Assembly (NCBI GenBank): GCA_015491865.1
Contig: WFVD01000006.1
Location: 1-64,000, forward strand
Source of the DNA: Gammaproteobacteria bacterium
GTDB taxonomy: Bacteria; Pseudomonadota; Gammaproteobacteria; SZUA-140
Length of the DNA stretch: 64,000 nt
Direction: 5' to 3'
The notes below the pieces were generated by a model. It searched no databases, was not told the DNA's origin, and was given only the letters and a program-made list of their open reading frames with translations. The first letter of the stretch is position 1, and each line of letters begins with the position of its first letter. A program made the position numbers and the translations under genes. Shown here in pieces: positions 27,101-36,605 of this stretch.

Positions 27101-28033
27101 CTACCCTCGAGGGTGGTGCGTCGCATGCATCTCTTTAAGGCGTTCTCGTGCGATATGGGTATAGATCTGTGTGGTAGAGAGATCACTATGGCCAAGCAAC
27201 ATCTGTAACACCCGTAGATCAGCGCCGTGGTTGAGCAGGTGCGATGCAAAGGCGTGGCGCATCACATGCGGTGAGAGTGGTTTGGTAATCCCAACATGAA
27301 GTGCGTGGCGCTTAATCAGATACCAGAAAGCCTGGCGTGTCATCGCACCGCCTCGACGGGTAACAAATAACGCGTTACTCTGCTGGCCATTCAGCAACCC
27401 CGGCCGCGCCATTGCCAGATATTGTTCGATCCACGTCAGCGCCTCTTCGCCCATCGGCACCAGCCGCTCTTTGCCACCTTTGCCCATCACCCGCACCACA
27501 CCCTGAGAGAGGCTCACCTGCGCCAGCTCCAGACCCACCAGCTCAGAAACACGCAGCCCGGTCGCATAAAGCACCTCGAGCATGGCTCGATCACGCAGTC
27601 CCAGCGGGGTCGCAACCTGTGGCGCGTTGAGTAACCGTTCTACCTCATCTTCGGTTAAGCTCTTCGGCAGCGGCCTCCCCAGCCGGGGTGATTCGATCTG
27701 TGCGCTCGGATCTTCTGCCCGCACCCCTTCCCGCAGCAGGTATTGATAGAGGCGCCGCATAGTCGAGAGCATACGCGCAGTCGACCGTGCATGCATCCCC
27801 TTCTTAACATCGTCAGCAAGGTAGCCAAGCAGATCACGCCGACCCGCGTTGGTTAACGTGCGTCCATTTTCCGCCAACCACAACGCCAGTTTTTGCAGAT
27901 CCGAACGGTAAGCCGCCAGTGTATTCCTGCTCAGGCCGCGCTCCATCCAGAGGGCATCAAGAAAGCGGTCGATCAACGCGCTATCATGCTCGGAGAGCCG
28001 TTCAATTGCGGCAACAGCATCATACTCTTTCAT
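27101..28033 (-). CDS. xerD: Tyrosine recombinase XerD
   Basis: 310 residues; with XerC it resolves chromosome dimers at dif under FtsK control. N-terminal SAM-like domain (IDRFLDALWMERGLSRNTLAAY). Catalytic residues: Arg in ATGLRVSEL, Lys in MGKGGKERLVP, HxxR in HVMRHAFASHLL, His in LGHSDLSTTQ and Tyr in IYTHI. The neighbours ogt upstream and dsbC downstream support XerD rather than XerC. Its first 14 bases overlap the ogt end. No dif site was seen in this window. Confidence 0.96.
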   Translation of the reverse strand: MKEYDAVAAIERLSEHDSALIDRFLDALWMERGLSRNTLAAYRSDLQKLALWLAENGRTLTNAGRRDLLGYLADDVKKGMHARSTARMLSTMRRLYQYLLREGVRAEDPSAQIESPRLGRPLPKSLTEDEVERLLNAPQVATPLGLRDRAMLEVLYATGLRVSELVGLELAQVSLSQGVVRVMGKGGKERLVPMGEEALTWIEQYLAMARPGLLNGQQSNALFVTRRGGAMTRQAFWYLIKRHALHVGITKPLSPHVMRHAFASHLLNHGADLRVLQMLLGHSDLSTTQIYTHIARERLKEMHATHHPRG

Positions 28034-28502
28034 GTTTCAACAACCACTGCTTGAACGCTAACTCCGCACCATCACGACGCCCATTAAAGCCACCGAGACC
28101 ATTAGCTGCGATGATACGATGACACGGCACCACAAGCGGTACCGGGTTACGGCGGCAGGCACCACCGACTGCGCGCGGCGCACTGTTGAGTGCCTGTGCC
28201 GCATCACCATAACGGCGCGTCTCCCCCACCGGAATGGAGCACATAAACTGCCACACTCGCTGCTGAAATGGTGTCCCCTGCTGAGTGACGGGTAGAGAAA
28301 ACCGCCAATGAGGATCTGAAAAATAGGCGCGCAGTTGACGCACAACCTCGCGCGATATTGCGGTTGATGGCGGCAGCGGTGGCTGGCGCTCGGCCAGCAG
28401 TGCGATAGTCAACAGCGCACCTTCTGCTACGACAATGCCCAGTAAGATTGAGGCGATAGGGGTTTCAATCACAGCATCGTAATTTGGCTCATCTGTCGGC
28501 AT
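28020..28502 (-). CDS. ogt: Methylated-DNA-protein-cysteine methyltransferase (Ogt type)
   Basis: About 160 residues. It removes O6-alkylguanine damage by transferring the group to the cysteine of PCHRI (VVPCHRIIAANG). The helix-turn-helix segment is GTPFQQRVWQFMCSIPVGETRRYGDAA with the Arg finger. The N-terminal half is short, as in Ogt proteins. It ends overlapping xerD. GTG at 28505 and ATG at 28502 are both possible starts; AGGTGG lies just upstream. Confidence 0.93.
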   Translation of the reverse strand: MPTDEPNYDAVIETPIASILLGIVVAEGALLTIALLAERQPPLPPSTAISREVVRQLRAYFSDPHWRFSLPVTQQGTPFQQRVWQFMCSIPVGETRRYGDAAQALNSAPRAVGGACRRNPVPLVVPCHRIIAANGLGGFNGRRDGAELAFKQWLLKHERV

Positions 28503-28593
28503 CACCCATCCACCTGTCGCTAATTCTAATTAACCTTGATTATGCGCCAAATTCAGCACGGAGAGAATGAAAGCGCAGTGCAATCCAGCCCAT

Positions 28594-28627
28594 AAAAAAA
28601 GCCAGCGGCGCTGACCACTGGCTCTTT
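28594..28627 (-). terminator. Bidirectional-looking terminator after rplS
   Basis: AGCCAGTGG and CCGCTGGCT form a stem with one G-T pair; the minus strand continues with seven T, and the other flank has six T on the plus strand. It lies about 45 bases after the rplS stop and ends the rpsP operon. Confidence 0.88.
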
Positions 28628-28670
28628 TTTATCAACGCTAAGAGCTCGTAATTGAGACGAGGAAAACCCT

Positions 28671-29021
28671 CTATCTTTTAAGCTTCTCTTTAATACGGGC
28701 AGCCTTACCACGCAGATTGCGCAGGTAGTAGAGTTTGGCACGCCTGACATCGCCACGGCGGATCACAGTGATCTCCTGCACATTCGGGCTGTAGGTCTGA
28801 AAGACACGCTCCACACCTTCACCGTAAGAGATTTTACGTACGGTAAAAGCAGAGTTGAGGCCGCGGTTACGCTTGGCGATAACCACACCCGCAAAAGCCT
28901 GTAAACGCTCACGCTCACCCTCTTTCACGCGTACTTTTACTTCGATGGTGTCACCAGGTGCAAACGGTGGCACTTCTCGGCCCATCTGTTCTTCTTCGAT
29001 CTGTTTAATGATGTTGCTCAC
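28671..29021 (-). CDS. rplS: 50S ribosomal protein L19
   Basis: 116 residues, full length. Signature blocks [39 protein letters not shown] and [25 protein letters not shown] are intact. It sits at the 30S-50S interface. It is the last gene of rpsP-rimM-trmD-rplS, followed by a strong terminator. Confidence 0.98.
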   Translation of the reverse strand: MSNIIKQIEEEQMGREVPPFAPGDTIEVKVRVKEGERERLQAFAGVVIAKRNRGLNSAFTVRKISYGEGVERVFQTYSPNVQEITVIRRGDVRRAKLYYLRNLRGKAARIKEKLKR

Positions 29022-29054
29022 GTCTTACTCCTGCTATCACCAATGTGTATTTAA

Positions 29055-29819
29055 TTAATTTTTACTCTGTCTTTCATGCCGCTGAATAAATTCATCCAGC
29101 AACTGTCGCTGTTCATTATTCAACTCAACGCCTGCCAGTAAATCAGGACGCCTTAACCATGTTCTTCCCAACGCCTGCTGCTGCCGCCAGCGTGAAATCA
29201 ACGGGTGATTACCGCTACGCAGCACCTCTGGCACCGCCATCTCATCCACCACTTCAGGGCGGGTGTAGTGCGGGTGATCCAGCAATCCATCGACAAACGA
29301 ATCCTGCTGCGCCGACTCTTCATGACCGAGCGCATCGGGCAGGAGACGTGTTACCGCATCGATCACCACCATGGCTGCCAGCTCACCACCGCTCAACACA
29401 TAATCACCGATTGAAATCTCTTCATCAATCTGCGATTCAAGCAGGCGTTCATCAATCCCTTCATAGCGCCCTGCTACCAGAATCAGATTCGGCATCTGCG
29501 ACAGTTCAGTCGCCAGCCGCTGATCCAGTCGTCGCCCCTGAGGCGACATATAGATCACGCTGCTCTCTCCACCACCCTGCTCGCGCTGCACTTCACGCGC
29601 GGCCTTAATGGCATCACGCAGTGGTGGCATCATCATCACCATCCCGGGGCCACCGCCATAAGGGCGGTCATCCACGGTGTGATGTCGGTCAGTGGTAAAA
29701 TCCCGCGGGTTGGTCACTGCCAGCTGTAATAAGCCCCGTGTAATCGCCCGACCGGTAATCCCATCCTGCGTCAACGCATCAAACATGTGCGGAAAAAGCG
29801 AGATGACATCAACTCGCAC
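29055..29819 (-). CDS. trmD: tRNA (guanine37-N1)-methyltransferase TrmD
   Basis: 254 residues. TrmD methylates G37 of tRNAs that read CNN codons, preventing +1 frameshifts. The trefoil-knot AdoMet site is visible in [26 protein letters not shown] and [13 protein letters not shown], and the catalytic Asp region is in [11 protein letters not shown]. The start lies two bases after the rimM stop. Confidence 0.98.
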   Translation of the reverse strand: MRVDVISLFPHMFDALTQDGITGRAITRGLLQLAVTNPRDFTTDRHHTVDDRPYGGGPGMVMMMPPLRDAIKAAREVQREQGGGESSVIYMSPQGRRLDQRLATELSQMPNLILVAGRYEGIDERLLESQIDEEISIGDYVLSGGELAAMVVIDAVTRLLPDALGHEESAQQDSFVDGLLDHPHYTRPEVVDEMAVPEVLRSGNHPLISRWRQQQALGRTWLRRPDLLAGVELNNEQRQLLDEFIQRHERQSKN

Positions 29820-29821
29820 TG

Positions 29822-30340
29822 CTAAAACTCCGGATCCCAGTCTACCCGTATCTCCCCTTTTTCAAGGTCAATATCGGTAATCACATCTCTGCGGACAAAC
29901 GGGATCAAACGCTCTCGATCACCCTTCACCACCACCACATCATTGGCACCTGTATCAAAAAGGTGATCAACCTTACCCAACGCTACACCTTCAACAGTCG
30001 TTACCTGCAGACCGACCAGATCCGCCCAGTAGTACTCATCTTCAGCGGCCTGCGGCAGTTGGTCGCGGCTGACTTTAATATCCAGCCCTATCAGCGATCT
30101 CACCCTGTCTCGATCATCAAACCCTTCGAGATGGGCAACGATACCTTTTCCCTGCGGACGGCCGGCAACCACTTTCATGGTTTGCCATCCGCCATCCTCA
30201 GAACCCACTTGCCACGGCAGGTACTCAAGGATGTTTTCCCGTGGCTGCGTATAAGAGTAGACCTTTACCCAGCCACGTACGCCATAAATGCCTGAAATAC
30301 GGCCGACCAAAATCGCTGATCGATCACTCATCCCAGACAT
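29822..30340 (-). CDS. rimM: 16S rRNA processing protein RimM
   Basis: 172 residues. The N-terminal RimM domain ([20 protein letters not shown]) is followed by a PRC-barrel ([15 protein letters not shown] to the end, with [11 protein letters not shown] and LIPFV). RimM binds S19 and assists 30S head maturation. It lies 11 bases after rpsP and two bases before trmD. Confidence 0.97.
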   Translation of the reverse strand: MSGMSDRSAILVGRISGIYGVRGWVKVYSYTQPRENILEYLPWQVGSEDGGWQTMKVVAGRPQGKGIVAHLEGFDDRDRVRSLIGLDIKVSRDQLPQAAEDEYYWADLVGLQVTTVEGVALGKVDHLFDTGANDVVVVKGDRERLIPFVRRDVITDIDLEKGEIRVDWDPEF

Positions 30341-30351
30341 TTCCTAATTAA

Positions 30352-30597
30352 TCAGGCAGCTTCCTGTGACTTAACCAGTTTTGCAACGCGATCTGACGGC
30401 TGAGCACCCTGAGAAACCCAGTAGTTCAGTCTGTCGTTATCGAGCCTCAATTTCTCTTCGTTTCCCTGGGCAACCGGATTAAAAAATCCAAGGCGCTCAA
30501 TAAAACGACCGTCGCGGGCTCTGCGGCTGTCCGCTACCACGATGTGGTAGAAAGGACGCTTCTTGGCGCCACCACGTGCTAAACGTATCGTTACCAT
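30352..30597 (-). CDS. rpsP: 30S ribosomal protein S16
   Basis: 81 residues, starting [20 protein letters not shown] with the conserved [13 protein letters not shown] block. It is the first gene of the operon. AGAGGAAAC upstream serves as ribosome-binding site. The 200-base gap to ffh contains a weak minus-strand promoter candidate (TTTCCT, 17 bases, TAAAAT) that could drive the operon. Confidence 0.98.
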   Translation of the reverse strand: MVTIRLARGGAKKRPFYHIVVADSRRARDGRFIERLGFFNPVAQGNEEKLRLDNDRLNYWVSQGAQPSDRVAKLVKSQEAA

Positions 30598-30801
30598 GAG
30601 TAACTTGTTTCCTCTTGTTTCTGTCTCAAATATGCCTCCAAGCGTTTACTCGAGGGCGGAAAAGCACGACATTTTACGTGAAAGCAGGCACTTAGGAAAG
30701 TCTATTTTCACCTCGCACCGATTTTACCAGACCAGCAGCCGGGATTAACAGACAATCAGCTAATAAACAGAGCGGGAATACAACCCAACCCATTGATTTT
30801 A

Positions 30802-32148
30802 TTAGAAGGGCATCTGTCCTTTCAGGCCACGCATCATCTTGCCCATCCCCCCCTTTGACATCTTTTTCATCATCTTCTGCATCTGGGTGAACTGCTTTAG
30901 CATACGGTTGAGCTCCTGCACCTGCACTCCTGAACCCGCCGCAATGCGACGCTTGCGGGAAGCCTTGATGATCTCGGGGTGACTGCGCTCATGCGGCGTC
31001 ATCGAGTTGATCATCGCCTCGATGCGATCAAACTGCTTGTCATTGATCTGCCCTTTGGCCTCCGTTGGGATATTCGAAAGCCCCGGGATTTTATCCATCA
31101 TCCCCGCGATACCCCCCATCCCTTTCATCTGCTGCAACTGGTCTCGATAATCTGCCAGATCGAAACCCTTGCCCTTTTTCATTTTATTGGCAAGCTTCTG
31201 CGCCTTGTCGCGGTCGATTTTACCTTCGGCCTCTTCAACCAGCGTCAGCACATCCCCCATCCCCAGAATCCGCGAAGCGACCCGGTCTGGATGAAACAGC
31301 TCTAACGCCTCGTTTTTCTCGCCCACGCCAAGGAACTTGATCGGCTTGCCGGTAATCTGGCGAATCGAGAGCGCGGCACCGCCACGCGCATCACCATCGG
31401 TCTTGGTCAGCACCACCCCTGTCAACGGCAGCGCATCATTAAAGGCCCTGGCGGTGTTGGCCGCATCCTGACCGGTCATGCTATCGACCACAAACAGTGT
31501 CTCGATTGGTTCAGCCACTGCGTGAATCTCTTTGATCTCATCCATCATCTCGTGATCGACATGCAGACGTCCTGCGGTATCAATGATCACCACATCAATG
31601 TGCTGCTTTTTCGCATGTTTGATCGCCGCTCTGGCGATCTTGACCGGCTTTTGCGAGGGGTCGCTCGGAAAGAACTCTGCCTCAACTTCAGTCGCCAGCG
31701 CCTTCAGCTGTTCAATCGCAGCGGGACGATAGACATCGGCACTCACCACCAGCACGCTCTTTTTCTGCTTCTGCTTTAAAAAACGTGCTAGTTTCGCAAC
31801 CGTCGTGGTTTTACCCGCACCTTGCAGGCCAGCCATCAAAATCACCGCGGGCGGCTGCGTGCTGAGGTTAAGCTGCTCGCACGCCTCACCCATGGTGATC
31901 GTCAACTCATCGCTGACAACTTTTATAAAGGCCTGCCCAGGAGTCAGGCTCAGCAGCACCTCTTTACCTACTGCGCGCGCTTTGACACGCGTGATAAACT
32001 CGCGCACCACCGGCAGGGCGACATCGGCCTCCAGTAGCGCCATGCGGACGTCACGCAGCGCATCTTTAATATTGTCTTCGGTTAATCGACCCTGACCACG
32101 GACATTTTTAAGGGTGCGACCCAGGCGTTCACTTAAGCCATCAAACAT
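30802..32148 (-). CDS. ffh: Signal recognition particle protein Ffh
   Basis: 448 residues. Ffh binds 4.5S RNA and signal sequences and targets membrane proteins to FtsY. N and G domains show GLQGAGKTTTVAKLA, DTAGRLHVD and LTKTDGDARGG. The C-terminal M domain is methionine-rich (LKQFTQMQKMMKKMSKG). It is next to the rpsP operon and divergent from the CcsA-like gene further upstream, as in many gammaproteobacteria. Confidence 0.98.
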   Translation of the reverse strand: MFDGLSERLGRTLKNVRGQGRLTEDNIKDALRDVRMALLEADVALPVVREFITRVKARAVGKEVLLSLTPGQAFIKVVSDELTITMGEACEQLNLSTQPPAVILMAGLQGAGKTTTVAKLARFLKQKQKKSVLVVSADVYRPAAIEQLKALATEVEAEFFPSDPSQKPVKIARAAIKHAKKQHIDVVIIDTAGRLHVDHEMMDEIKEIHAVAEPIETLFVVDSMTGQDAANTARAFNDALPLTGVVLTKTDGDARGGAALSIRQITGKPIKFLGVGEKNEALELFHPDRVASRILGMGDVLTLVEEAEGKIDRDKAQKLANKMKKGKGFDLADYRDQLQQMKGMGGIAGMMDKIPGLSNIPTEAKGQINDKQFDRIEAMINSMTPHERSHPEIIKASRKRRIAAGSGVQVQELNRMLKQFTQMQKMMKKMSKGGMGKMMRGLKGQMPF

Positions 32149-32257
32149 CGAAAACTCTCTAAATTGATTGGTTTCTATTACAGTCGGTCAATGATACACG
32201 TTTCACCGACCATAGATAAGCGGGCTTGAAGCCGGAGGCGACTTCGGCGGGATCAAT

Positions 32258-33022
32258 TTAAAACTCAAACACCTGATTGCCAAGCAGGCGTTTCAGGTGT
32301 CGCTCTGGCATTAACTGCTGGCATTCATCAAAAATGCGCTGCTCTTCGCCCGGCTTGTTATGGGTCACAAAGATCTCCGGCGCATGGCGAAGTTTTTTTA
32401 GGTCTTCAGCCAGTAGCGATGGACAGTAGTGGCGCGCCTTGAGGCTCAACTCTTTATCTTTATTGCCAAATGCGGCTTCAACCAGCAGCAGATCGAGTCG
32501 TTCGTGCGCATTTAGCGCGGCCCAGAAGGTGTCATTCGTCACTGTGTCGCCGGTAAAGGCAAACACACCGCTGTCACAGGCGACCCGGTAGCCCACCGCC
32601 GGGACAATATGGTTAACAGGGATCATCTCTAACGAGCGCCCGTCAAGTTCACAGGTTTCACCCGGTGAAAGGACATCGTAGGCCATCACAGGGATTTCCG
32701 GGGTCGGTAACTTGGCAAAGTCAGGCCAGATCGCCCAGTTAAAGATATGTTTTTTCAGTACTTCAATCGTCGGGGCCTGAGCATGAATCATAATCGGCTG
32801 CTTAAGCTGGTCAAAAATACTGTCGACCATTAACGGCAGGCAGGCGATATGATCCAGATGGGAGTGGGTAACAAAGACGTGACGAATCTTCGCCATCTCT
32901 TCCAGCGTGAGCTCTCCGATACCGGTTCCGGCATCAATCAGGATATCATCGTCGATCAGCAGTGAGGTCGTTCGTAATCCATTCCCGATCCCACCACTAC
33001 AGCCCAGCACACGCAATTTCAT
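32258..33022 (-). CDS. MBL-fold metallo-hydrolase, possibly cyclic-nucleotide phosphodiesterase
   Basis: 254 residues of the metallo-beta-lactamase fold. The metal site is visible in THSHLDHIACLP (HxHxDH), VNHIVPAVGYRV, FTGDTVTND, LLVEAAFGN and VTHNKPGEE. The overall pattern, including the late second strand histidines, fits class II 3',5'-cyclic-nucleotide phosphodiesterases, but RNase Z-like or other hydrolase roles cannot be excluded. No signal peptide, so cytoplasmic. It is 109 bases upstream of ffh on the same strand. Confidence 0.8.
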   Translation of the reverse strand: MKLRVLGCSGGIGNGLRTTSLLIDDDILIDAGTGIGELTLEEMAKIRHVFVTHSHLDHIACLPLMVDSIFDQLKQPIMIHAQAPTIEVLKKHIFNWAIWPDFAKLPTPEIPVMAYDVLSPGETCELDGRSLEMIPVNHIVPAVGYRVACDSGVFAFTGDTVTNDTFWAALNAHERLDLLLVEAAFGNKDKELSLKARHYCPSLLAEDLKKLRHAPEIFVTHNKPGEEQRIFDECQQLMPERHLKRLLGNQVFEF

Positions 33023-33139
33023 TCTATGCTTCCCGAATTGACGCTTTCAGTTCGCTCAATTAAGAAAGCGACACCATAAACTAATGACTTTTCATGGTAC
33101 GTATTGAAATGTATTTTTGAAATCATCCTGCCATTTCAC

Positions 33140-33166
33140 CTTAAATCCGCCTTAAAATCCCTTAAC
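33140..33166. promoter_or_regulatory. Three CTTAA repeats with 11/10-base period
   Basis: CTTAAA (33140), CTTAAA (33151) and CTTAAC (33161) lie on one DNA face, like PmrA/OmpR-type boxes (CTTAA-N5-CTTAA). No regulator gene is adjacent. Confidence 0.4.
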
Positions 33167-33286
33167 GCGCCATGTATCGCCATGAATATGGTGTTAATAT
33201 GGTCTGTTACGGTGCGCTGCGACATCGCAACACTATCATATCTATCGACATTTTCATTTATCTTTTAAGCTAATTTTATCCATTAA

Positions 33287-33300
33287 GTTAAATATTTAAC
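33287..33300. promoter_or_regulatory. Perfect 14-bp palindrome, possible operator
   Basis: GTTAAATATTTAAC lies 70 bases before the CcsA-like start. Symmetric AT-rich sites of this size are common operators, though low complexity makes chance occurrence possible. Confidence 0.35.
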
Positions 33301-33370
33301 GAAAACACCTCTTCAATGACTTCATGGCTTGTGTCATCATTCTGCCTTATATGAAAATCCCTGACCCAAT

Positions 33371-34171
33371 ATGAGCAATATAATAATCAGTTTCGCCGCC
33401 ATCGCCTGCTACCTTGTCACCGCAACCCTGCTGGCAATGCGCCTGACAAAAAAGGTTGAGATAAAAAATAAGAGCCGACTAATTCTGCTCGGTCTGGTGG
33501 CAGTGGCACTGCACGCAACTGTTCTGGCTGTCAACATGTTTACCCCGCAGGGGATCAATTTCGGTTTTTTCAATGCGGTCTCGCTGCTCTCGTGGCTCAT
33601 TGCCCTCATCCTGCTGACCGCTGCGCTTACCAGGCCTGTCGAGAACCTTGGCATCGTGGTTCTACCACTGGCAGCACTGGCGATCTCTCTTGAACTGGTT
33701 TTCCCGTCGGAGTACTACATTGTTGAAGCAGGAAAAACACAGATTGGGATCCATATTGTGATCTCGATCGTCGCCTATAGCCTGCTGAGTATCGCTGCAG
33801 TGCAGGCGATACTGTTAGCGATACAGGATCGCCACCTGCATAATCAGCACCCGGGCGGCTTCATCCGCACCCTGCCCCCCCTTCAGACGATGGAAACCCT
33901 GCTGTTTCAGATGATCGGGCTGGGTTTCATACTCTATAGTCTCTCACTCATCACGGGCGCGCTCTTTATCGAAAACATGTTTGCCCAGCATCTGGTTCAT
34001 AAGACAGTCTTTTCAATTACGGCATGGCTTGTGTTTGCAATTCTGTTATGGGGGCGCTGGCAATATGGCTGGCGTGGCAAAAAGGCGATCCGCTGGACGC
34101 TGGGTGGTTTTAGTGCGGTACTGTTAGCCTACCTTGGTAGCAAGCTTGTCCTTGAAGTGGTACTTAAGTAG
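33371..34171 (+). CDS. CcsA/YpjD-like cytochrome c assembly membrane protein
   Basis: 266 residues with eight hydrophobic helices, of the HemX/YpjD branch of the cytochrome c assembly (CcmC/CcsA) family. Histidines in HATVLAVNMF, GIHIVISIVAYSLL and LVHKTVFSITAW match the haem-coordination positions, and the late region SLITGALFIE is typical. Located divergently near ffh, a frequent gammaproteobacterial arrangement. Its exact function is unproven; haem handling is inferred from the family. Confidence 0.85.
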   Translation: MSNIIISFAAIACYLVTATLLAMRLTKKVEIKNKSRLILLGLVAVALHATVLAVNMFTPQGINFGFFNAVSLLSWLIALILLTAALTRPVENLGIVVLPLAALAISLELVFPSEYYIVEAGKTQIGIHIVISIVAYSLLSIAAVQAILLAIQDRHLHNQHPGGFIRTLPPLQTMETLLFQMIGLGFILYSLSLITGALFIENMFAQHLVHKTVFSITAWLVFAILLWGRWQYGWRGKKAIRWTLGGFSAVLLAYLGSKLVLEVVLK

Positions 34172-34230
34172 CCCGATGCCCCCCGCGTTTTCCACCCCAG
34201 CTAACCGAACCTCAAACAGGGTAACTTCTC

Positions 34231-35520
34231 GTGGATGATATTTCACTAACCACGCTGCTCATCATACTTTTCCTGTTGCTACTCAGCTCGGCTTTTTTCT
34301 CTGCTTCCGAGACTGCAATGATGAGCCTCAACCGCTATCGCCTGCGCCACCTGGCGCAAACTGGCCACCCTGGTGCTAAGCGCGCACAGAAATTGTTGAA
34401 TCGACCGGACAGGCTTATCGGCCTGATTTTACTGGGCAATAACTTTGTTAATATTCTTGCCTCGTCGATCACCACCATCATCGCTATCAAATATTTTGGG
34501 GAGGCGTGGATTGCAGCCGCGGCAGGCATCCTGACGCTTGTCATCCTGCTGTTTGCGGAGGTCACCCCTAAAACCAAGGCGGCACTTAACCCCGAGCATA
34601 TTGCGTTTCCGGCAACACTCGTACTGAAACCGCTGTTGATCATCTGTTACCCGATGGTGTGGGCGATCAATATCATCGCCAATAACCTGCTAAAACTACT
34701 GGGTGTGACCCCTAACAGCGATGCCCTGCAACAACTGACACAGGATGAACTGCGCACCGTGGTGAATGAGGCGGGAGCGCTGATCCCGCGACGCCACCAG
34801 AAGATGCTGCTCAATATCCTGGATCTGGAGAAGGTCACCATTGAAGATATCATGGTGCCACGCAATGAGATCATCGGCATCGATCTTGATGATGATATTC
34901 AGGAGATTGTAAAGTTGCTCACCAGCTGTCAGCACACTCGCTTACCGCTCTACCGTGAGAACATTAACAACGTGCTCGGCATTATGCATATCCGTAACGC
35001 GCTCCCCTATATCCACAAGGAGGAGTTCAATAAAGAGACACTACTCAGCATTGCAAAAGAGCCCTACTTTATGCCGGAAGGAACACCGCTAAACACGCAG
35101 CTACTGAATTTTCAGCGCCAGAAACGGCGCATCGGTCTGGTGGTCGATGAGTATGGCGATATCGAGGGGCTGGTTACATTAGAGGATATTCTGGAAGAGA
35201 TCGTCGGTGAGTTCACCACCGATGTCGCCACGACGATCAAAGAGATCCACCCTCAGGAAGATGGTAGCTATCTGGTGGATGGCGGGGCGAATCTGCGCGA
35301 GATTAATCGCACCATGCAGTGGTCATTCCCCACCGATGGCCCCAAGACATTGAACGGCCTGATCACTGACTACCTGGAGTCCATCCCGGTACCTGGTACC
35401 AGCCTTCGCATTGCTGGCTATCCGATAGAGATTGTGCAGATTGCTGAGAATACCGTCAAAACAGCGCGAATCTACCCTGAACTGCGTGTAGTAGAGGGAA
35501 AATCCGGAGAGGAAGATTAA
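34231..35520 (+). CDS. CorC/HlyC-type CNNM-CBS membrane protein
   Basis: 429 residues. An N-terminal DUF21/CNNM domain with four helices (about 1-150, including SASETAMMSLNRYRLRHL) is followed by two CBS domains (about 205-330, IEDIMVPRNEI and GLVVDEYGDIEGLVTLEDILEEIVGE) and a C-terminal CorC_HlyC domain (about 345-425). The family includes putative Mg2+/Co2+ exporters and YfjD-like proteins. The start is GTG with AGGGTAAC about ten bases upstream. It follows the CcsA-like gene by 59 bases. Confidence 0.9.
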   Translation: MDDISLTTLLIILFLLLLSSAFFSASETAMMSLNRYRLRHLAQTGHPGAKRAQKLLNRPDRLIGLILLGNNFVNILASSITTIIAIKYFGEAWIAAAAGILTLVILLFAEVTPKTKAALNPEHIAFPATLVLKPLLIICYPMVWAINIIANNLLKLLGVTPNSDALQQLTQDELRTVVNEAGALIPRRHQKMLLNILDLEKVTIEDIMVPRNEIIGIDLDDDIQEIVKLLTSCQHTRLPLYRENINNVLGIMHIRNALPYIHKEEFNKETLLSIAKEPYFMPEGTPLNTQLLNFQRQKRRIGLVVDEYGDIEGLVTLEDILEEIVGEFTTDVATTIKEIHPQEDGSYLVDGGANLREINRTMQWSFPTDGPKTLNGLITDYLESIPVPGTSLRIAGYPIEIVQIAENTVKTARIYPELRVVEGKSGEED

Positions 35521-35554
35521 GCGGGCGCACTCAGAATATCACCCCTGATCGCGA

Positions 35555-36589
35555 CTAACCACGCTGATCATCATGCTCATGCTTCGCCCGACAGCAACGA
35601 TTACGCCCCTGCTTTTTCGCTTCATAGAGTGCGGCATCTGCCAGCGTAATCAAACTCGCCGAATCATCACCACATTGCGGTGGTATGCCTGCCGCACCGA
35701 GCGAAATCGAAACGATATCGCCGACACCGGAGAACTCATGTTTAAGTGCTAACCGTTCTATCACTGCACGCAGCTCTTCTGCAATCACCATTGCGCCATC
35801 AAGATCGGTATTGGGTAAAACGACTGCAAACTCTTCCCCCCCGTAACGGGCCACCATGTCGGATGAGCGGCGCATCGCACCCGCCAGCGCGGTGGCAACT
35901 TTTTGCAAACAGTCGTCGCCTCCCTGGTGGCCATAGCCGTCATTGTATTTTTTGAAGAAGTCGATATCGATCAACAGCAGTGCAAGACAGGTCTCTTCAC
36001 GCACCGCCCGCCGCCACTCTTTTGTGATGTATTCATCGAATGAGCGGCGATTAGGGACCCCGGTCAGACCATCAATCGCAGAGAGACGCTGTAACTCGGC
36101 ATTCTTTATTTCCAGCTCTTTTTGCAGTTCACGCAACTCCCGGAAAGCGGCATCACGCTGCTGCTGCGCCACAAAACTTCGAGAATGCGCCTCTATCCGA
36201 GCAATCAGTTCAATTTTATCGGGCAGCTTTACAAGATAGTCGCTAGCGCCTTTGCTAAAGGCCTCGCTCTTATCTTTGGGGTCTTCTTTACTCGACAGAA
36301 CAATCACTGGTGTATTCTTCAACGCGGGATGATTGCGGTAGAAATGCACCAATGTCATTCCGTCGATATCGGGCATCACCAGGTCCTGGAGGATCGTGGT
36401 TGGTTTAACCTCCAGCGCCATCTCAACAGCCTTTTTAGGGTCTCGGCAGTAGTGGAACGTGATTGATGGCTCACTTTCTAACATCCGCCGAATCGCCTCA
36501 GCCACAATCAGCTGATCATCAACTAGCAGTACAGTGATCGGCTCTACTGCGATGTTCGAAGGTGGCTGTGGTTCACTATCTTCGCTCAT
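35555..36589 (-). CDS. wspR: WspR-like response-regulator diguanylate cyclase
   Basis: 344 residues. A receiver domain (about 18-140) with D24/D25 and phospho-acceptor D69 (ILQDLVMPDIDG) is joined by a coiled-coil stalk (about 150-180, FRELRELQKELEIKNAELQ) to a GGDEF domain. The active site is GGEEF at 250-254 and the product-inhibition I-site RxxD (RSSD) at 241-244, five residues upstream, so it should be an active, feedback-inhibited c-di-GMP synthase. The ATG at 36589 was chosen because an upstream frame would overlap wspF by 47 bases and GGGAAG lies just before this ATG. It is the last gene of the Wsp operon. Confidence 0.93.
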   Translation of the reverse strand: MSEDSEPQPPSNIAVEPITVLLVDDQLIVAEAIRRMLESEPSITFHYCRDPKKAVEMALEVKPTTILQDLVMPDIDGMTLVHFYRNHPALKNTPVIVLSSKEDPKDKSEAFSKGASDYLVKLPDKIELIARIEAHSRSFVAQQQRDAAFRELRELQKELEIKNAELQRLSAIDGLTGVPNRRSFDEYITKEWRRAVREETCLALLLIDIDFFKKYNDGYGHQGGDDCLQKVATALAGAMRRSSDMVARYGGEEFAVVLPNTDLDGAMVIAEELRAVIERLALKHEFSGVGDIVSISLGAAGIPPQCGDDSASLITLADAALYEAKKQGRNRCCRAKHEHDDQRG

Positions 36590-36605
36590 ACCCGTCTTCC
36601 CATGT

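Larger units (their letters stand above)
33023..33370. other. 348-base divergent, AT-rich control region
   Basis: It separates the MBL hydrolase (minus) from the CcsA-like gene (plus). It holds three CTTAA-type repeats at 33140-33166 and a perfect 14-bp palindrome GTTAAATATTTAAC at 33287-33300. No coding frame with a ribosome-binding site was found. Confidence 0.6.

Noticed and set aside
27101-28033. Integrase of a mobile element
   Set aside because: Neighbourhood with dsbC and ogt and full catalytic set fit housekeeping XerD; no attachment sites or phage genes nearby.
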